A stretch of DNA of 11,038 bases from Magnetovibrio sp. GTDB taxonomy: Bacteria; Pseudomonadota; Alphaproteobacteria; Rhodospirillales; Magnetovibrionaceae. The translations under genes and the position numbers were made by a program. Positions 1 to 6,869 of the stretch are shown piece by piece. Numbering within the stretch: the stretch's first letter is position 1; each line of letters starts with the position of its first letter. The DNA lies in contig JAESUA010000327.1 of the NCBI GenBank assembly GCA_016763255.1, forward strand, positions 1 to 11,038. The letters run 5' to 3'. Below the pieces are notes generated by a model. The model was not told the origin of the DNA. It saw only the letters and a program-made list of their open reading frames with translations, and made no database searches.

Positions 1-627
1 ATAAACCAAGACCAGCGCCAGATCGGTGAACAAGACGCTGCGCCACACCTTGGCAAAGGAAAAGGGCATGCCCAGGGGGATGCGCTGGGCGATGATGAAG
101 TGATAAGGCATGCCGAATACAAACAGCACCAATGGATGGCGGTAAATGCGATAGCTCAGGCGTTTGGCGTCCGATAAGGCGTTGTATTCGCTCACCGTCA
201 GGGTGTTGATGTCGCCAAAACCGCGATTGCCCAAATTGCCCGATGTTGCGTGATGCATGGCGTGGGCTTTTTGCCAGAAGGCGTAGGGCGTCAGCGTCAG
301 CAGGCTCAGTATCCGCCCCAGGCCATCGTTGACTTGGCGCGAGCGAAAGTATGATCCGTGGCCGCAATCGTGCTGGATGATGAATAAACGCACCAAAAAG
401 ATTCCTGCGGGCAGCACCAGCACCAAGCCAAACCAATAGCCGTGTTCCAAGGCATACAGCATCGCCGCGGTGAGGGCGAAAAAAGGCACGGCGGTGAGGA
501 TCAGCTGGATCACGCTACGCTTGGTGTCGGCACCCTTGTAAGCGGCGCAATGCTTGGCAAGGCGGCGTGCAACGGCCTGGATGCCTTGGTCTGTTTGCTC
601 GGTACCTGGGGAGGTGTTGTTTTGCAT
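1..627 (-). CDS. Membrane fatty acid desaturase, 3' end cut by the window edge
   Basis: The reading frame is open from ATG at 627 to base 1, giving 209 residues with no stop, so the C-terminal part lies outside the window. Two histidine boxes of membrane-bound di-iron acyl desaturases are visible: HDCGH (residues 86-90) and HAMHH (122-126). The third box, expected near the C terminus, is beyond the edge. Hydrophobic stretches at about 40-60, 64-84 and 105-117 agree with a membrane enzyme. The family introduces double bonds into acyl chains using O2 and an electron donor, and the box spacing resembles the DesA/omega-6 type group. The start is supported by an AGGA-like ribosome site a few bases upstream. 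It points away from cheW and has no visible link to the catabolic genes. The exact regiospecificity cannot be told. Confidence 0.88.
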   Translation of the reverse strand, partial: MQNNTSPGTEQTDQGIQAVARRLAKHCAAYKGADTKRSVIQLILTAVPFFALTAAMLYALEHGYWFGLVLVLPAGIFLVRLFIIQHDCGHGSYFRSRQVNDGLGRILSLLTLTPYAFWQKAHAMHHATSGNLGNRGFGDINTLTVSEYNALSDAKRLSYRIYRHPLVLFVFGMPYHFIIAQRIPLGMPFSFAKVWRSVLFTDLALVLVY

Positions 628-930
628 CGTTCCTGTCTAATTTAACCCCGGCCGTGGCTCTTTGTGCAGCATCAGGGTGATGTTCGGTCACGTATCTGTC
701 ACATCGCAATTGTAGAGTGTGTTAAAAGGGATGTGCGACACACCGCAGAAGGTGCTACATAACAGAATATATGGTAAACAATCTATCTTAATGATCTCAG
801 TTTTGATGACCTCAGTCTTCATGATTTCAGCCGAGCTTATGATTTTGCCATCACACGCAGGTGTGACCCCTTAAAGTACCCCCTGTAATTTCACGCGGTG
901 CAGGCGGCTCAACGTTTTTGGAAACATACT
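628..930. other. Intergenic region between divergent desaturase and cheW
   Basis: About 300 bases without a convincing gene. It must hold the promoters of the leftward desaturase and the rightward cheW, but no clear -35/-10 pair stands out. Visible structure: a short dyad TGTG-CGA-CACA near 734-744, three 15-bp tandem units at 791-835, and a 6-bp-arm inverted repeat TCACAC-GCAG-GTGTGA at 851-866 that could be an operator or a small hairpin ahead of cheW. Confidence 0.5.
791..835 (+). repeat. Three degenerate 15-bp tandem units upstream of cheW
   Basis: Units start at 791, 806 and 821, and each begins ATGA(T/C)(C/T)TCAG. Because 15 is a multiple of three, the units keep one frame and open a 27-codon ORF (791-874, TAA stop) rich in Met, Ile, Val and Ser. 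There is no ribosome-binding site in front of it, so translation is doubtful. The array could equally be a chance simple repeat. Confidence 0.5.
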
Positions 931-1431
931 ATGGCTCAAGACCTTGTCACCACAGATTCTCTAGATTTAGACCCCATCGGGGAGCGAAATCTCGATGATT
1001 TCGTCACCTTTATGGTCGGTGGGCAATTGTTTGGAATTCCAATCTTGATGGTCCAGGACATCTTGCGACTGGAAGCCATTGCGGTGATCCCGTTGGCACC
1101 GCCCAAGGTCAAGGGCTCGATCAATCTGCGCGGCTCAATCGTCACCGTGATCAGCGTGCGCATGTGCTTAGGCATGGGCGAACGTGCAGAAGACGCCGAT
1201 GGCGCCGAAGAAACGGACATGGGCGTCACCGTCGAGCAAGGCGGCAACCTCTACACCTTATTGGTTGACCGCATCGGCGAGGTCGTCAACGTCTCGCCCG
1301 ATTGTTACGAAGCAACCCCGCGCACTCTGGATGCCAAATGGCGCGATTACGCCCTCGGCGTGTACCGTCTCGACGCTCAGCTGATGGTGGTTCTCGATGT
1401 TGAGCGGATGCTGGAAATTGAACCCAGCTAA
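931..1431 (+). CDS. cheW: CheW-like chemotaxis coupling protein
   Basis: A 166-residue protein consisting of a single CheW domain at about residues 22-162. CheW is a cytoplasmic adaptor that joins methyl-accepting chemoreceptors to the CheA histidine kinase. Visible family marks are the first beta strands (VTFMVGGQLFGIPI), the pattern INLRGSIVTVI at 64-74 that follows the receptor/kinase-binding surface, and a C-terminal LMVVLDVERML. A GTG at 898 would add 11 residues, but ATG at 931 is preferred because the extra residues are not CheW-like. Neither start has a strong Shine-Dalgarno. No cheA, cheY or receptor gene is next to it, so it is an orphan coupling protein. It converges on fliN with 26 bases between stops. 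It may serve as a main or an accessory CheW. Confidence 0.88.
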   Translation: MAQDLVTTDSLDLDPIGERNLDDFVTFMVGGQLFGIPILMVQDILRLEAIAVIPLAPPKVKGSINLRGSIVTVISVRMCLGMGERAEDADGAEETDMGVTVEQGGNLYTLLVDRIGEVVNVSPDCYEATPRTLDAKWRDYALGVYRLDAQLMVVLDVERMLEIEPS

Positions 1432-1457
1432 GCCGCGCTCAACCAATCGGCCTGCGT

Positions 1458-1721
1458 TCAGTAGCTAATGTTGGATTTATAGATTTTCGTCATCGTGACG
1501 GCGATATGGTCTTCGACCACCACCACATCGCCACGCGCGATGAGGTTGCCGTTGGCTTTAACCTCAATGTCTTCATTGATGGTGCGGTCCAACATCACCA
1601 CGGCACCACGGCCCATCTTCAAAAGCTGGCTCACCTTCATGGTGCTGGTGCCGAGTACGGCCGTAATTTCGACCTGCACATCCAAAAGCGACTGGTGCTT
1701 TTCGTCGTTGTCGTCTGCCAT
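1458..1721 (-). CDS. fliN: Flagellar motor switch protein FliN
   Basis: An 87-residue protein that is almost entirely one SpoA (surface presentation of antigens) domain. It starts around LLDVQVEITAVLG (12-24) and ends at VTMTKI (75-80), with the typical LLKMGRGAVVMLD core and the ANGNLIARGDVVVV strand pair. FliN forms part of the cytoplasmic C ring of the flagellar motor with FliM and FliG, and sets rotation direction in response to CheY-P. The frame stays open upstream to 1769, but ATG at 1721 is chosen because AAGG lies about six bases before it and the 16 extra residues are not FliN-like. It is short, as many alphaproteobacterial FliN proteins are. No other flagellar gene is visible nearby. 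YscQ-type homologues share the domain, but no secretion genes are present. Confidence 0.87.
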   Translation of the reverse strand: MADDNDEKHQSLLDVQVEITAVLGTSTMKVSQLLKMGRGAVVMLDRTINEDIEVKANGNLIARGDVVVVEDHIAVTMTKIYKSNISY

Positions 1722-2163
1722 GGCTACCTTAACCGTACGAATCGTTGAAACAGATACATAGTCTAACACCGAAACGCCGGCGTGCGCCGAGAATGTGCAC
1801 CGTCATGCCCGTGTTTCAGGATCACGAAGCCTCTAAAAGACGAAACTCCCACATGATCCTCGCCCGCCATGGGCATTTCTTACAGGCTCGATTAAACAAA
1901 GAACCTAATGAGATGCGGCAAAATAATCTGCAAGCGAGGATCAATAATTTGGTTCTCGCACAAAAGCAGTTGCAGGCAGAGTTTATGCAACCCGGTCTTG
2001 TTGGCGCAACCGCCCACAATTGAAAGCCAGCATGAAATCAATTGGCGTTGCACTTGAAACTTGAGCCCAGCACCTGCCCTTCTGGCTCAGGCCCTCTTCC
2101 TCAGGCACTCCTCCTCCGACCAGGCCCTTTTTACCCGGCACTGCCGCCTCGCTGTGTACCTAC
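1722..2163. other. Boundary region between fliN and the TRAP genes
   Basis: About 440 bases with no recognisable gene apart from a doubtful small ORF. The left end carries the upstream region of fliN. The right end is the 3' flank of dctM and contains three similar CAGGC(C/A)CT words around 2088, 2102 and 2121, and a weak CGGC-AGT-GCCG dyad near 2139-2149. No convincing intrinsic terminator for dctM is seen. Confidence 0.4.
1806..2023 (+). CDS. Doubtful small hypothetical protein
   Basis: An ORF of 72 codons from ATG 1806; the same frame is open from a TTG at 1745. I do not recognise it. The C-terminal half looks helical and polar (residues like Gln, Asn, Leu, Arg). The hexapeptide LQAR(L/I)N occurs twice, about 20 residues apart, and is encoded by different codons each time. 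That is weak evidence for selection at protein level, or chance. No good Shine-Dalgarno precedes ATG 1806, 1853 or 1911. It may be a relic or not a gene. Confidence 0.22.
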
Positions 2164-3759
2164 TTAGCGAAAAAACATCGTGAGTTCCGGAAATAGCAAG
2201 ACCAACGTGAGAACCAGAATTTGTAGAACGATGAAGGGCATGAACCCGCGAAAAATCGAGATCAACGAAATATGTGGCGGCGCGACAGATTTGAGGAAAA
2301 AGGCTGCCGGGCCGAAGGGGGGCGACAAAAATGAAACCTGCATTGCGATGCAAAAGACAATGCCAAACCATATCGCAACGAAACTCGTATTGCCGACCAA
2401 AGGAGATAATAAGCCAAGTTCATCGATTGGGAGCTTGGAAATGATGGGCAGAAAAACCGGCATCACAAGAAGGACAATGCCGACCCAATCCATAAATGCA
2501 CCTAGAAAAAGAAAAATCACCATCATTATGAAAAGAACACCGACGGTGGATAAATCAGATCCAATTATAAGGTTGGCCACATAGGAGGGGCCTCCGGAAA
2601 TTGTGTAGGCTCCCGCGAGCGCTGTTGCACCCATTGTGATCCACAGAATTGTCCCCGTGGACATGAATGTACGGGTGGCCGCCTCTTTGACCAACTTAAC
2701 GGTCAATTCTTTGCGCAAGAAAATGATAACCAGAACGGCAACAGATCCCATCGCCGCGGCTTCGGTAATTCCAGTAATGCCGGCGTAAATCGAGCCAAGA
2801 ACAACCAACACAACGAGCATCGGTGGAATCAGGCCTTTCGACATCAACCAGGTTTTTGCGATGATACCCTTGCCGAATAATAAATAGGTGCCGGCTGCGC
2901 CAAGAAGCAAAACTACAATGGAAACGAGCAGTTGATTGGTTTCATAGGGAACGTATTCATCTGCGCGCAGTAGACCGTTTGCGTTCTGTACTTCAATTGA
3001 CACGGCGTGAAACAGGCGACCAAATCCCCACAGAGCAAATCCCCATCCAAAGAAGGTGAGGAAACACAACATTTTTTCCTTGGGATCGGGCTCATCATCG
3101 CGGGGTTCTGGTAACGGGGCCAGGCTGGGGTTCAACTGCGTGCGGACAACAATGTAAATGATATAAAACATCGCCAAGATGAAACCCGGTACGAAAGCAG
3201 CCTTAAACAAGGCGTAAATAGAGGTCTCAGTGACCAGGCCGTACATAATCAAAACGATGGAAGGCGGAATCATGGTCCCAAGGCTTCCGCTGGCGCAAAT
3301 TGTCCCCACCGCAAGATTTTGGTCATACTTGAGCCGAAGCATCTGGGGCAATGCAATGAGGCCCAAGAGAACAACTTCGCCGCCGATAATCCCGGACATC
3401 GCAGCCATAACGATGGCCATAATGGAGGTCACGATTGCGATGCCACCACGCGTTCGCGACAGCCACATGTTCAGACTTGTGTACATGTCACGCGCGATAC
3501 CGGATCGTTCAAGCAAATTTGCCATGAAGATAAACAAAGGCACCGAGATCAACACATAATTGGTTGTTATCCCGTAAATTCGCTGACCAAGGATGTTAAG
3601 TGGACCGGTTCCAAAATTGCTGAATATCACGTCCGGACCGAATTTTAGAACCATCACGACAACGGCCAGAAATCCGGACGCAAAGCCGAGCGGCACGCCA
3701 ATTGCCAGCAGCATCAGCATGCCAACAAGCAGGATTATAGAGATCGTTCCCACATCCAT
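2164..3759 (-). CDS. dctM: TRAP transporter large permease, DctM family, extended form
   Basis: A very hydrophobic 531-residue protein, the 12-plus-helix subunit that carries out sodium-driven solute transport across the inner membrane in tripartite ATP-independent periplasmic systems. DctM marks are visible: GTMIPPSIVL at 161-170, GITEAAAMG at 330-338, and the C-terminal FLSPPFGPAAFFLKS at 477-491. It is about 100 residues longer than a usual DctM (around 430). The extra part lies at about 211-310, begins with an acidic, proline-rich linker (PLPEPRDDEPDP) and holds two more hydrophobic stretches. This layout is known in the TRAP group annotated as mannitol/chloroaromatic transporters. ATG 3759 has AAGGG nine bases upstream. 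The gene lies 18 bases behind dctQ, surely in one operon. The substrate is probably an organic acid. Confidence 0.94.
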   Translation of the reverse strand: MDVGTISIILLVGMLMLLAIGVPLGFASGFLAVVVMVLKFGPDVIFSNFGTGPLNILGQRIYGITTNYVLISVPLFIFMANLLERSGIARDMYTSLNMWLSRTRGGIAIVTSIMAIVMAAMSGIIGGEVVLLGLIALPQMLRLKYDQNLAVGTICASGSLGTMIPPSIVLIMYGLVTETSIYALFKAAFVPGFILAMFYIIYIVVRTQLNPSLAPLPEPRDDEPDPKEKMLCFLTFFGWGFALWGFGRLFHAVSIEVQNANGLLRADEYVPYETNQLLVSIVVLLLGAAGTYLLFGKGIIAKTWLMSKGLIPPMLVVLVVLGSIYAGITGITEAAAMGSVAVLVIIFLRKELTVKLVKEAATRTFMSTGTILWITMGATALAGAYTISGGPSYVANLIIGSDLSTVGVLFIMMVIFLFLGAFMDWVGIVLLVMPVFLPIISKLPIDELGLLSPLVGNTSFVAIWFGIVFCIAMQVSFLSPPFGPAAFFLKSVAPPHISLISIFRGFMPFIVLQILVLTLVLLFPELTMFFR

Positions 3760-3777
3760 TTGAATTTGCCCTTAGAA

Positions 3778-4353
3778 TTATTTTTCGACGTCTTTATCGA
3801 TGTCGAGTGTGTTTGCTTTGATGGCTTCTAGATCGACCTCATCGGTCACATCATGTGTCACCGGTGGCTTGTTCCAGTCGCAAATCAGGTTCGAGATCGC
3901 CTGAATCAAAATCAATGCAAGAAAAGTCAGAATAAGCGGTTTGATGGTTCCCGGAATGGGCGGATCCCACGCGGTTCCATACGTTTCCATAGTTAGTAAT
4001 TTCCGCTTTACCTCTGAAAAAGAGCCCCATATCACCGCAAATGAGAAGACCGCCAGGCAGGCGACTGAGATGCAGTCAAAGATATGCTGTACCCACCTTG
4101 GGACAATATCATAAATGATGAAAATCCGGATGTGGCTACGATGGCGCATTGCGTAGAGACCAGCAAAAAGATAGGCACCACCAGAAACCCAGAGAGACAT
4201 TTCATTTACCCACATGGTTGGGTTAACAAAAACGTACCTTAGGACGACTTCATAGAAAATAATGGCGACAACAAATGGCGTACTCCACAAAGCAACCAAC
4301 CCTAACCAGGTGGACAGCTTATCGATAATATTTTGATCTTTACGATATTCCAC
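3778..4353 (-). CDS. dctQ: TRAP transporter small permease, DctQ family
   Basis: A 191-residue inner-membrane protein with four predicted helices at about 16-38, 50-70, 95-115 and 136-158, the normal DctQ layout. The motif RYVFVNPTMWVNE at 39-51 is the family signature after the first helix. DctQ is the small membrane subunit that works with DctM and the periplasmic DctP. The start is GTG at 4353, preceded by GAGGA four bases upstream; an ATG just before it runs into a stop after three codons. The C-terminal tail, after about 160, is acidic and cytosolic-looking. It leads the dctQ-dctM operon and is divergent from dctP across 280 bases that carry two operator-like sites. Confidence 0.92.
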   Translation of the reverse strand: MEYRKDQNIIDKLSTWLGLVALWSTPFVVAIIFYEVVLRYVFVNPTMWVNEMSLWVSGGAYLFAGLYAMRHRSHIRIFIIYDIVPRWVQHIFDCISVACLAVFSFAVIWGSFSEVKRKLLTMETYGTAWDPPIPGTIKPLILTFLALILIQAISNLICDWNKPPVTHDVTDEVDLEAIKANTLDIDKDVEK

Positions 4354-4406
4354 TAGGTCCTCATTTTTTTTATCTAGTTTTAAGCTTTTGAACCAAGTCT
4401 AGTCTG

Positions 4407-4421
4407 ATTGCCTGACAATCT
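4407..4421 (-). promoter_or_regulatory. Putative GntR/FadR-type operator, dctQ side
   Basis: ATTGCCTGACAATCT. The core ATTGCC-T-GACAAT is a dyad with one degenerate position per arm pair and a right half ACAAT. The same 15 bases occur in reverse orientation at 4565-4579, and a perfect version of the dyad lies at 9693-9705. The regulator is inferred to be the GntR/FCD protein encoded at 6870. Confidence 0.62.
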
Positions 4422-4564
4422 TACAGATTTTTCGGCTCGTCAAGTGGTTTCATACAGCATTCAATATAGTGAAGCATTGTACCGTTCAGGCACTATTTTT
4501 TGCCGGATGTATTGAGGCATGGCCCGACCTCACCATTAAATATTTGGAATATTTCCTTGCAATC

Positions 4565-4579
4565 AGATTGTCAGGCAAT
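4565..4579 (+). promoter_or_regulatory. Putative GntR/FadR-type operator, dctP side
   Basis: AGATTGTCAGGCAAT, the exact reverse complement of 4407-4421. Its core is TTGT-CAG-GCAA. It lies 55 bases before the dctP start and overlaps or abuts possible -35 elements (TTGTCA at 4569 or TTGTCT at 4584), so bound protein could affect dctP transcription directly. Confidence 0.62.
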
Positions 4580-4583
4580 ATGC

Positions 4584-4612
4584 TTGTCTTACTGTATAGA
4601 GGGAATGATAAA
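4584..4612 (+). promoter_or_regulatory. Possible dctP promoter
   Basis: TTGTCT (4584-4589), a 17-base spacer and GATAAA (4607-4612). This would give a very short leader before the ribosome site at 4621-4626. An alternative -10 is TATAGA at 4595. The choice cannot be settled by eye. Confidence 0.25.
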
Positions 4613-4633
4613 TAATTTTAAGGGAGCGGTTAC

Positions 4634-5650
4634 ATGAACTTTAAATCGAAACTTTTGGGAGCGGTCGTCGCGACTGTATTGACGACGGGTAGCGCTTACG
4701 CTGCACAAACATCGCTGACTTTCGCCACCCATCATTCGCCTGAAGGACCTTCTGGCGAACTCATGGGGGCGTTTCTCAAAGATATTGAAGCAATGTCAAA
4801 TGGCGAGATTAAAACCACGGCGTTTTATTCGTCCTCGCTTGTGAAATCTCAAGATACATTCGACGCCGCAGCAAATGGTGTTGTCGATTGTGATATGACA
4901 AATGGCAGCTATCAAACCGGTAAAAATCCGGCTTTTCAATTCGTTGCCGATGTTATGGGCGGTTACGACACACCATTGCAGTACCTGACCTGGGTTAACT
5001 ATGGCGGTGGTGCGGAAATCATCGACAGCCTGTATGCCGAATATGGAATGAAATTCGTTGGCTCTTGGGTCGGCGGCCAGGAATCGCTGACCTCTTCGCG
5101 TCCGTTGAATGGCGTAAGCGATTTGAAAGGCTTCAAATTCCGCTCACCTCCGGGCATGGAATCGGAAATTTTCGCATCCTTGGGCGCCAAACCGGTTGTG
5201 ATGGATTTCACCGAAATCTTTTCCGCGCTTGAGACGAAAGTCATCGATGGCGCCGATGCATCATCGCTGGCCAATAACGTCGGTCTCGGCCTCTATGATA
5301 TCGTGAAGTACACGACCTTCCCGGGCTTCCATTCGATGTCGTCTGACCATATGGCGTGCAATCGTACCGTATGGGACGCATTGCCAGCCAATCATCAGGC
5401 AATTATTGAAACGGCCATGCAGAAGCTCTCCTTGCAACTGATGATGAAAACAATTGTGGCAAACGGCGAAGCGGTCGCAAAGCTTTCCAGTCAAGGTGTG
5501 ACATTGCACAACTGGTCTGGTGAAGACCGTGCGACGTTCCGCGCTGCTGCTAAATCGGCGTGGGGCAATTGGGCCAAGAAAACCCCTGAAACGGCAAAAA
5601 TTGTGGAAAGCCACAAGACGTTTCTTGCCCGCATTGGCCTGGGTGGCTAG
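4634..5650 (+). CDS. dctP: TRAP transporter periplasmic solute-binding protein, DctP family
   Basis: A 338-residue protein with a clear Sec signal peptide: Lys-rich start, hydrophobic core and an AYA-A cleavage site near residue 23. The mature part is a DctP-type binding protein. LKGFKFRSPPG at 164-174 contains the conserved Arg (R170) that, in characterised DctP proteins, clamps the carboxylate of the ligand, and DFTEIFSALETKVIDGAD at 191-208 is the typical following helix region. It captures the substrate in the periplasm and delivers it to DctQM. AGGGAG lies seven bases before ATG 4634. It is transcribed away from dctQM, whereas TRAP genes are often co-directional. Downstream, a weak nine-pair stem (5663-5696) may end or attenuate its transcript before the SDR gene. 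The ligand is probably an acid sugar, judged from the neighbours only. Confidence 0.93.
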   Translation: MNFKSKLLGAVVATVLTTGSAYAAQTSLTFATHHSPEGPSGELMGAFLKDIEAMSNGEIKTTAFYSSSLVKSQDTFDAAANGVVDCDMTNGSYQTGKNPAFQFVADVMGGYDTPLQYLTWVNYGGGAEIIDSLYAEYGMKFVGSWVGGQESLTSSRPLNGVSDLKGFKFRSPPGMESEIFASLGAKPVVMDFTEIFSALETKVIDGADASSLANNVGLGLYDIVKYTTFPGFHSMSSDHMACNRTVWDALPANHQAIIETAMQKLSLQLMMKTIVANGEAVAKLSSQGVTLHNWSGEDRATFRAAAKSAWGNWAKKTPETAKIVESHKTFLARIGLGG

Positions 5651-5721
5651 CACCAAAATGGTACAGGGACGTTGGGGGCAAACTTAGCGTTTCTGTTCCT
5701 TCAATAGAGAAGTTATGACCA

Positions 5722-5765
5722 GATCAACCTGCGCATAAATGAATTCATTTAAGCGCAGGTTGATC
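5722..5765. repeat. Near-perfect 44-bp palindrome
   Basis: The outer arms GATCAACCTGCGC (5722-5734) and GCGCAGGTTGATC (5753-5765) are exact reverse complements, and the centre is AAATGAATTCATTT. The whole 44 bases are self-complementary, except for a single A opposite A (5735/5752), with no spacer. No T run follows in either direction, so it is not a standard intrinsic terminator. It sits between dctP and the SDR gene, 39 bases before the SDR start. It could be a large operator, an RNA hairpin separating dctP from downstream expression, or a mobile palindromic element. Confidence 0.85.
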
Positions 5766-5804
5766 AAATATAAATACCAAATAAGCTAGAATACGGAGCG
5801 ACCA

Positions 5805-6761
5805 ATGAAGATTATGATCCTGGGGGGCGGCGGTTTTATTGGGCAAAGACTCGCCCGTGAACTGAGCCGCCGTGAGATGCTCTGCGGGCAGAAAATTGAC
5901 AGCCTTATTCTTGCCGATATCGCAAAACCTGCGAACGTTGAAGCTTCTTTTTCAGTTGAAACAATCGAATGTGACATGTCGGACAAGCAGTCGGTGGAGC
6001 GCGCATTTGCCGACGACATCGACGTGATCTACATGTTGGCGGCGGTTGTTTCTTCACATGCCGAAGCCGTCTTCGAGGACGGCATGAACGTCAATCTCTT
6101 TGGCATGCATAATGTATTGGAACGATGCCGTGAGATGGCGAATTGCCCAATATTTGTTTACACCTCATCCGCGGCGGTTTTCGGAGGGGAAATTCCCGAC
6201 CTGATCGAAGATTGGACGTTGCTCAATCCTCAGACCTCCTATGGAACGCAAAAGGCCATCGGCGAGCTCTTGTTAAACGACTATTCTCGGCGCAAATTTT
6301 TACAAGGCCGAGGCTTCCGCCTGCCGACGATTTCGGTGCGCCCTGGCAAGCCGAACAAGGCCGCTTCGTCGTTTATGTCATCCATCATACGCGAACCTTT
6401 GAATGGCGAAACGGCGATCTGCCCGGTGGATCGAACCTTCAATCATTACTATTTGTCGCCAAAGCTCTGCATCGAAAATCTAATCTTAGGGGCAGAACTC
6501 AAACAAGAAGATCTTGGCATGAATGTGTGCATGACCATGCCGGGGCAGTATCTTTCCGTTGGCGAAATGATTGATGCCATGAAAGCCATTGCTGGTCCCG
6601 ACTTAGAATCGCTCATCAAATGGGAGAAAGACCCCGCCGTTGAGAAAATTGTATCGGGGTGGTGCAGAAACTTTAACCCACAAAAAGCTTTGTCCCTGGG
6701 GCTAAAACAGGACGCATCGTTTGCTGAAAACATCCAATACTATCTCAACGAAGACATGTAG
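5805..6761 (+). CDS. denD: DenD-like NAD-dependent SDR dehydrogenase of acid sugars
   Basis: A 318-residue extended short-chain dehydrogenase. The Rossmann motif GGGGFIG is at 7-13, the acidic residue of LADIA near 38 suggests NAD, and the active site is TSS (120-122) with Y146 and K150 in YGTQK. The segment RLPTISVRPGKPNKAASSF (172-190), followed by IIREPL, matches what I recall as the signature of D-erythronate dehydrogenase (DenD), which oxidises D-erythronate to 2-oxo-tetronate. The symbol is therefore given for the family, not for proven substrate. The normal DenD partners (DUF1537 kinase, isomerase, class II aldolase) are absent from the window, so it may act on another aldonate. GGAG lies about seven bases before ATG 5805. 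It follows dctP on the same strand, across the 44-bp palindrome. Gne-type epimerases are the nearest alternative. Confidence 0.8.
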   Translation: MKIMILGGGGFIGQRLARELSRREMLCGQKIDSLILADIAKPANVEASFSVETIECDMSDKQSVERAFADDIDVIYMLAAVVSSHAEAVFEDGMNVNLFGMHNVLERCREMANCPIFVYTSSAAVFGGEIPDLIEDWTLLNPQTSYGTQKAIGELLLNDYSRRKFLQGRGFRLPTISVRPGKPNKAASSFMSSIIREPLNGETAICPVDRTFNHYYLSPKLCIENLILGAELKQEDLGMNVCMTMPGQYLSVGEMIDAMKAIAGPDLESLIKWEKDPAVEKIVSGWCRNFNPQKALSLGLKQDASFAENIQYYLNEDM

Positions 6762-6797
6762 TCTGTATTGCCAATAATGCTTACAAATAAGCCTTTC

Positions 6798-6826
6798 TTG
6801 ACGGACTCTGCGAATGTGTATTTTAT
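6798..6826 (+). promoter_or_regulatory. Possible gntR promoter
   Basis: TTGACG (6798-6803), a 17-base spacer and TTTTAT (6821-6826), 43 bases before the gntR start. The ATTGTC/GACAAT dyad is not seen here, so direct autoregulation through that site is not suggested. Confidence 0.4.
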
Positions 6827-6869
6827 GCCAGCTAAACTAAAATATTCTTCACCGGGATAAGAGCCTGAT

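Noticed and set aside
515..709. 64-codon ORF on the - strand upstream of and overlapping the desaturase
   Set aside because: It overlaps the desaturase start in a different frame, and the desaturase frame carries histidine boxes while this one shows nothing.
898..930. GTG start extending cheW by 11 residues
   Set aside because: There is no ribosome site, and the added residues are not typical of CheW; ATG 931 is simpler.
1722..1769. Longer FliN start at 1769
   Set aside because: ATG 1721 has an AAGG ribosome site and gives the normal short FliN N terminus.
2180..2584. 134-codon ORF on the + strand
   Set aside because: It is antisense to dctM, and its Lys/Arg/Met-rich translation is what a reversed membrane-protein gene gives.
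4369..4396. dctQ promoter from TTGGTT and GATAAA with a 16-base spacer (leftward)
   Set aside because: The resulting start would lie at the ribosome site, leaving almost no leader, so it is not listed as a feature.
5261..5656. 131-codon ORF on the - strand
   Set aside because: It is antisense to dctP, with no recognisable domain and no ribosome site.
5722..5765. The 44-bp palindrome as an intrinsic terminator of dctP
   Set aside because: No T tract follows on either strand, unlike the hairpin at 7687-7729; kept as a repeat of unknown role.
6143..6574. 143-codon ORF on the + strand
   Set aside because: It is a shifted frame inside the SDR gene, whose own frame has complete motifs across this interval.
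6771..6798. Terminator between the SDR and gntR genes
   Set aside because: Only a five-pair stem (GCTTA-CAAA-TAAGC) with a mixed pyrimidine tail; too weak to call.
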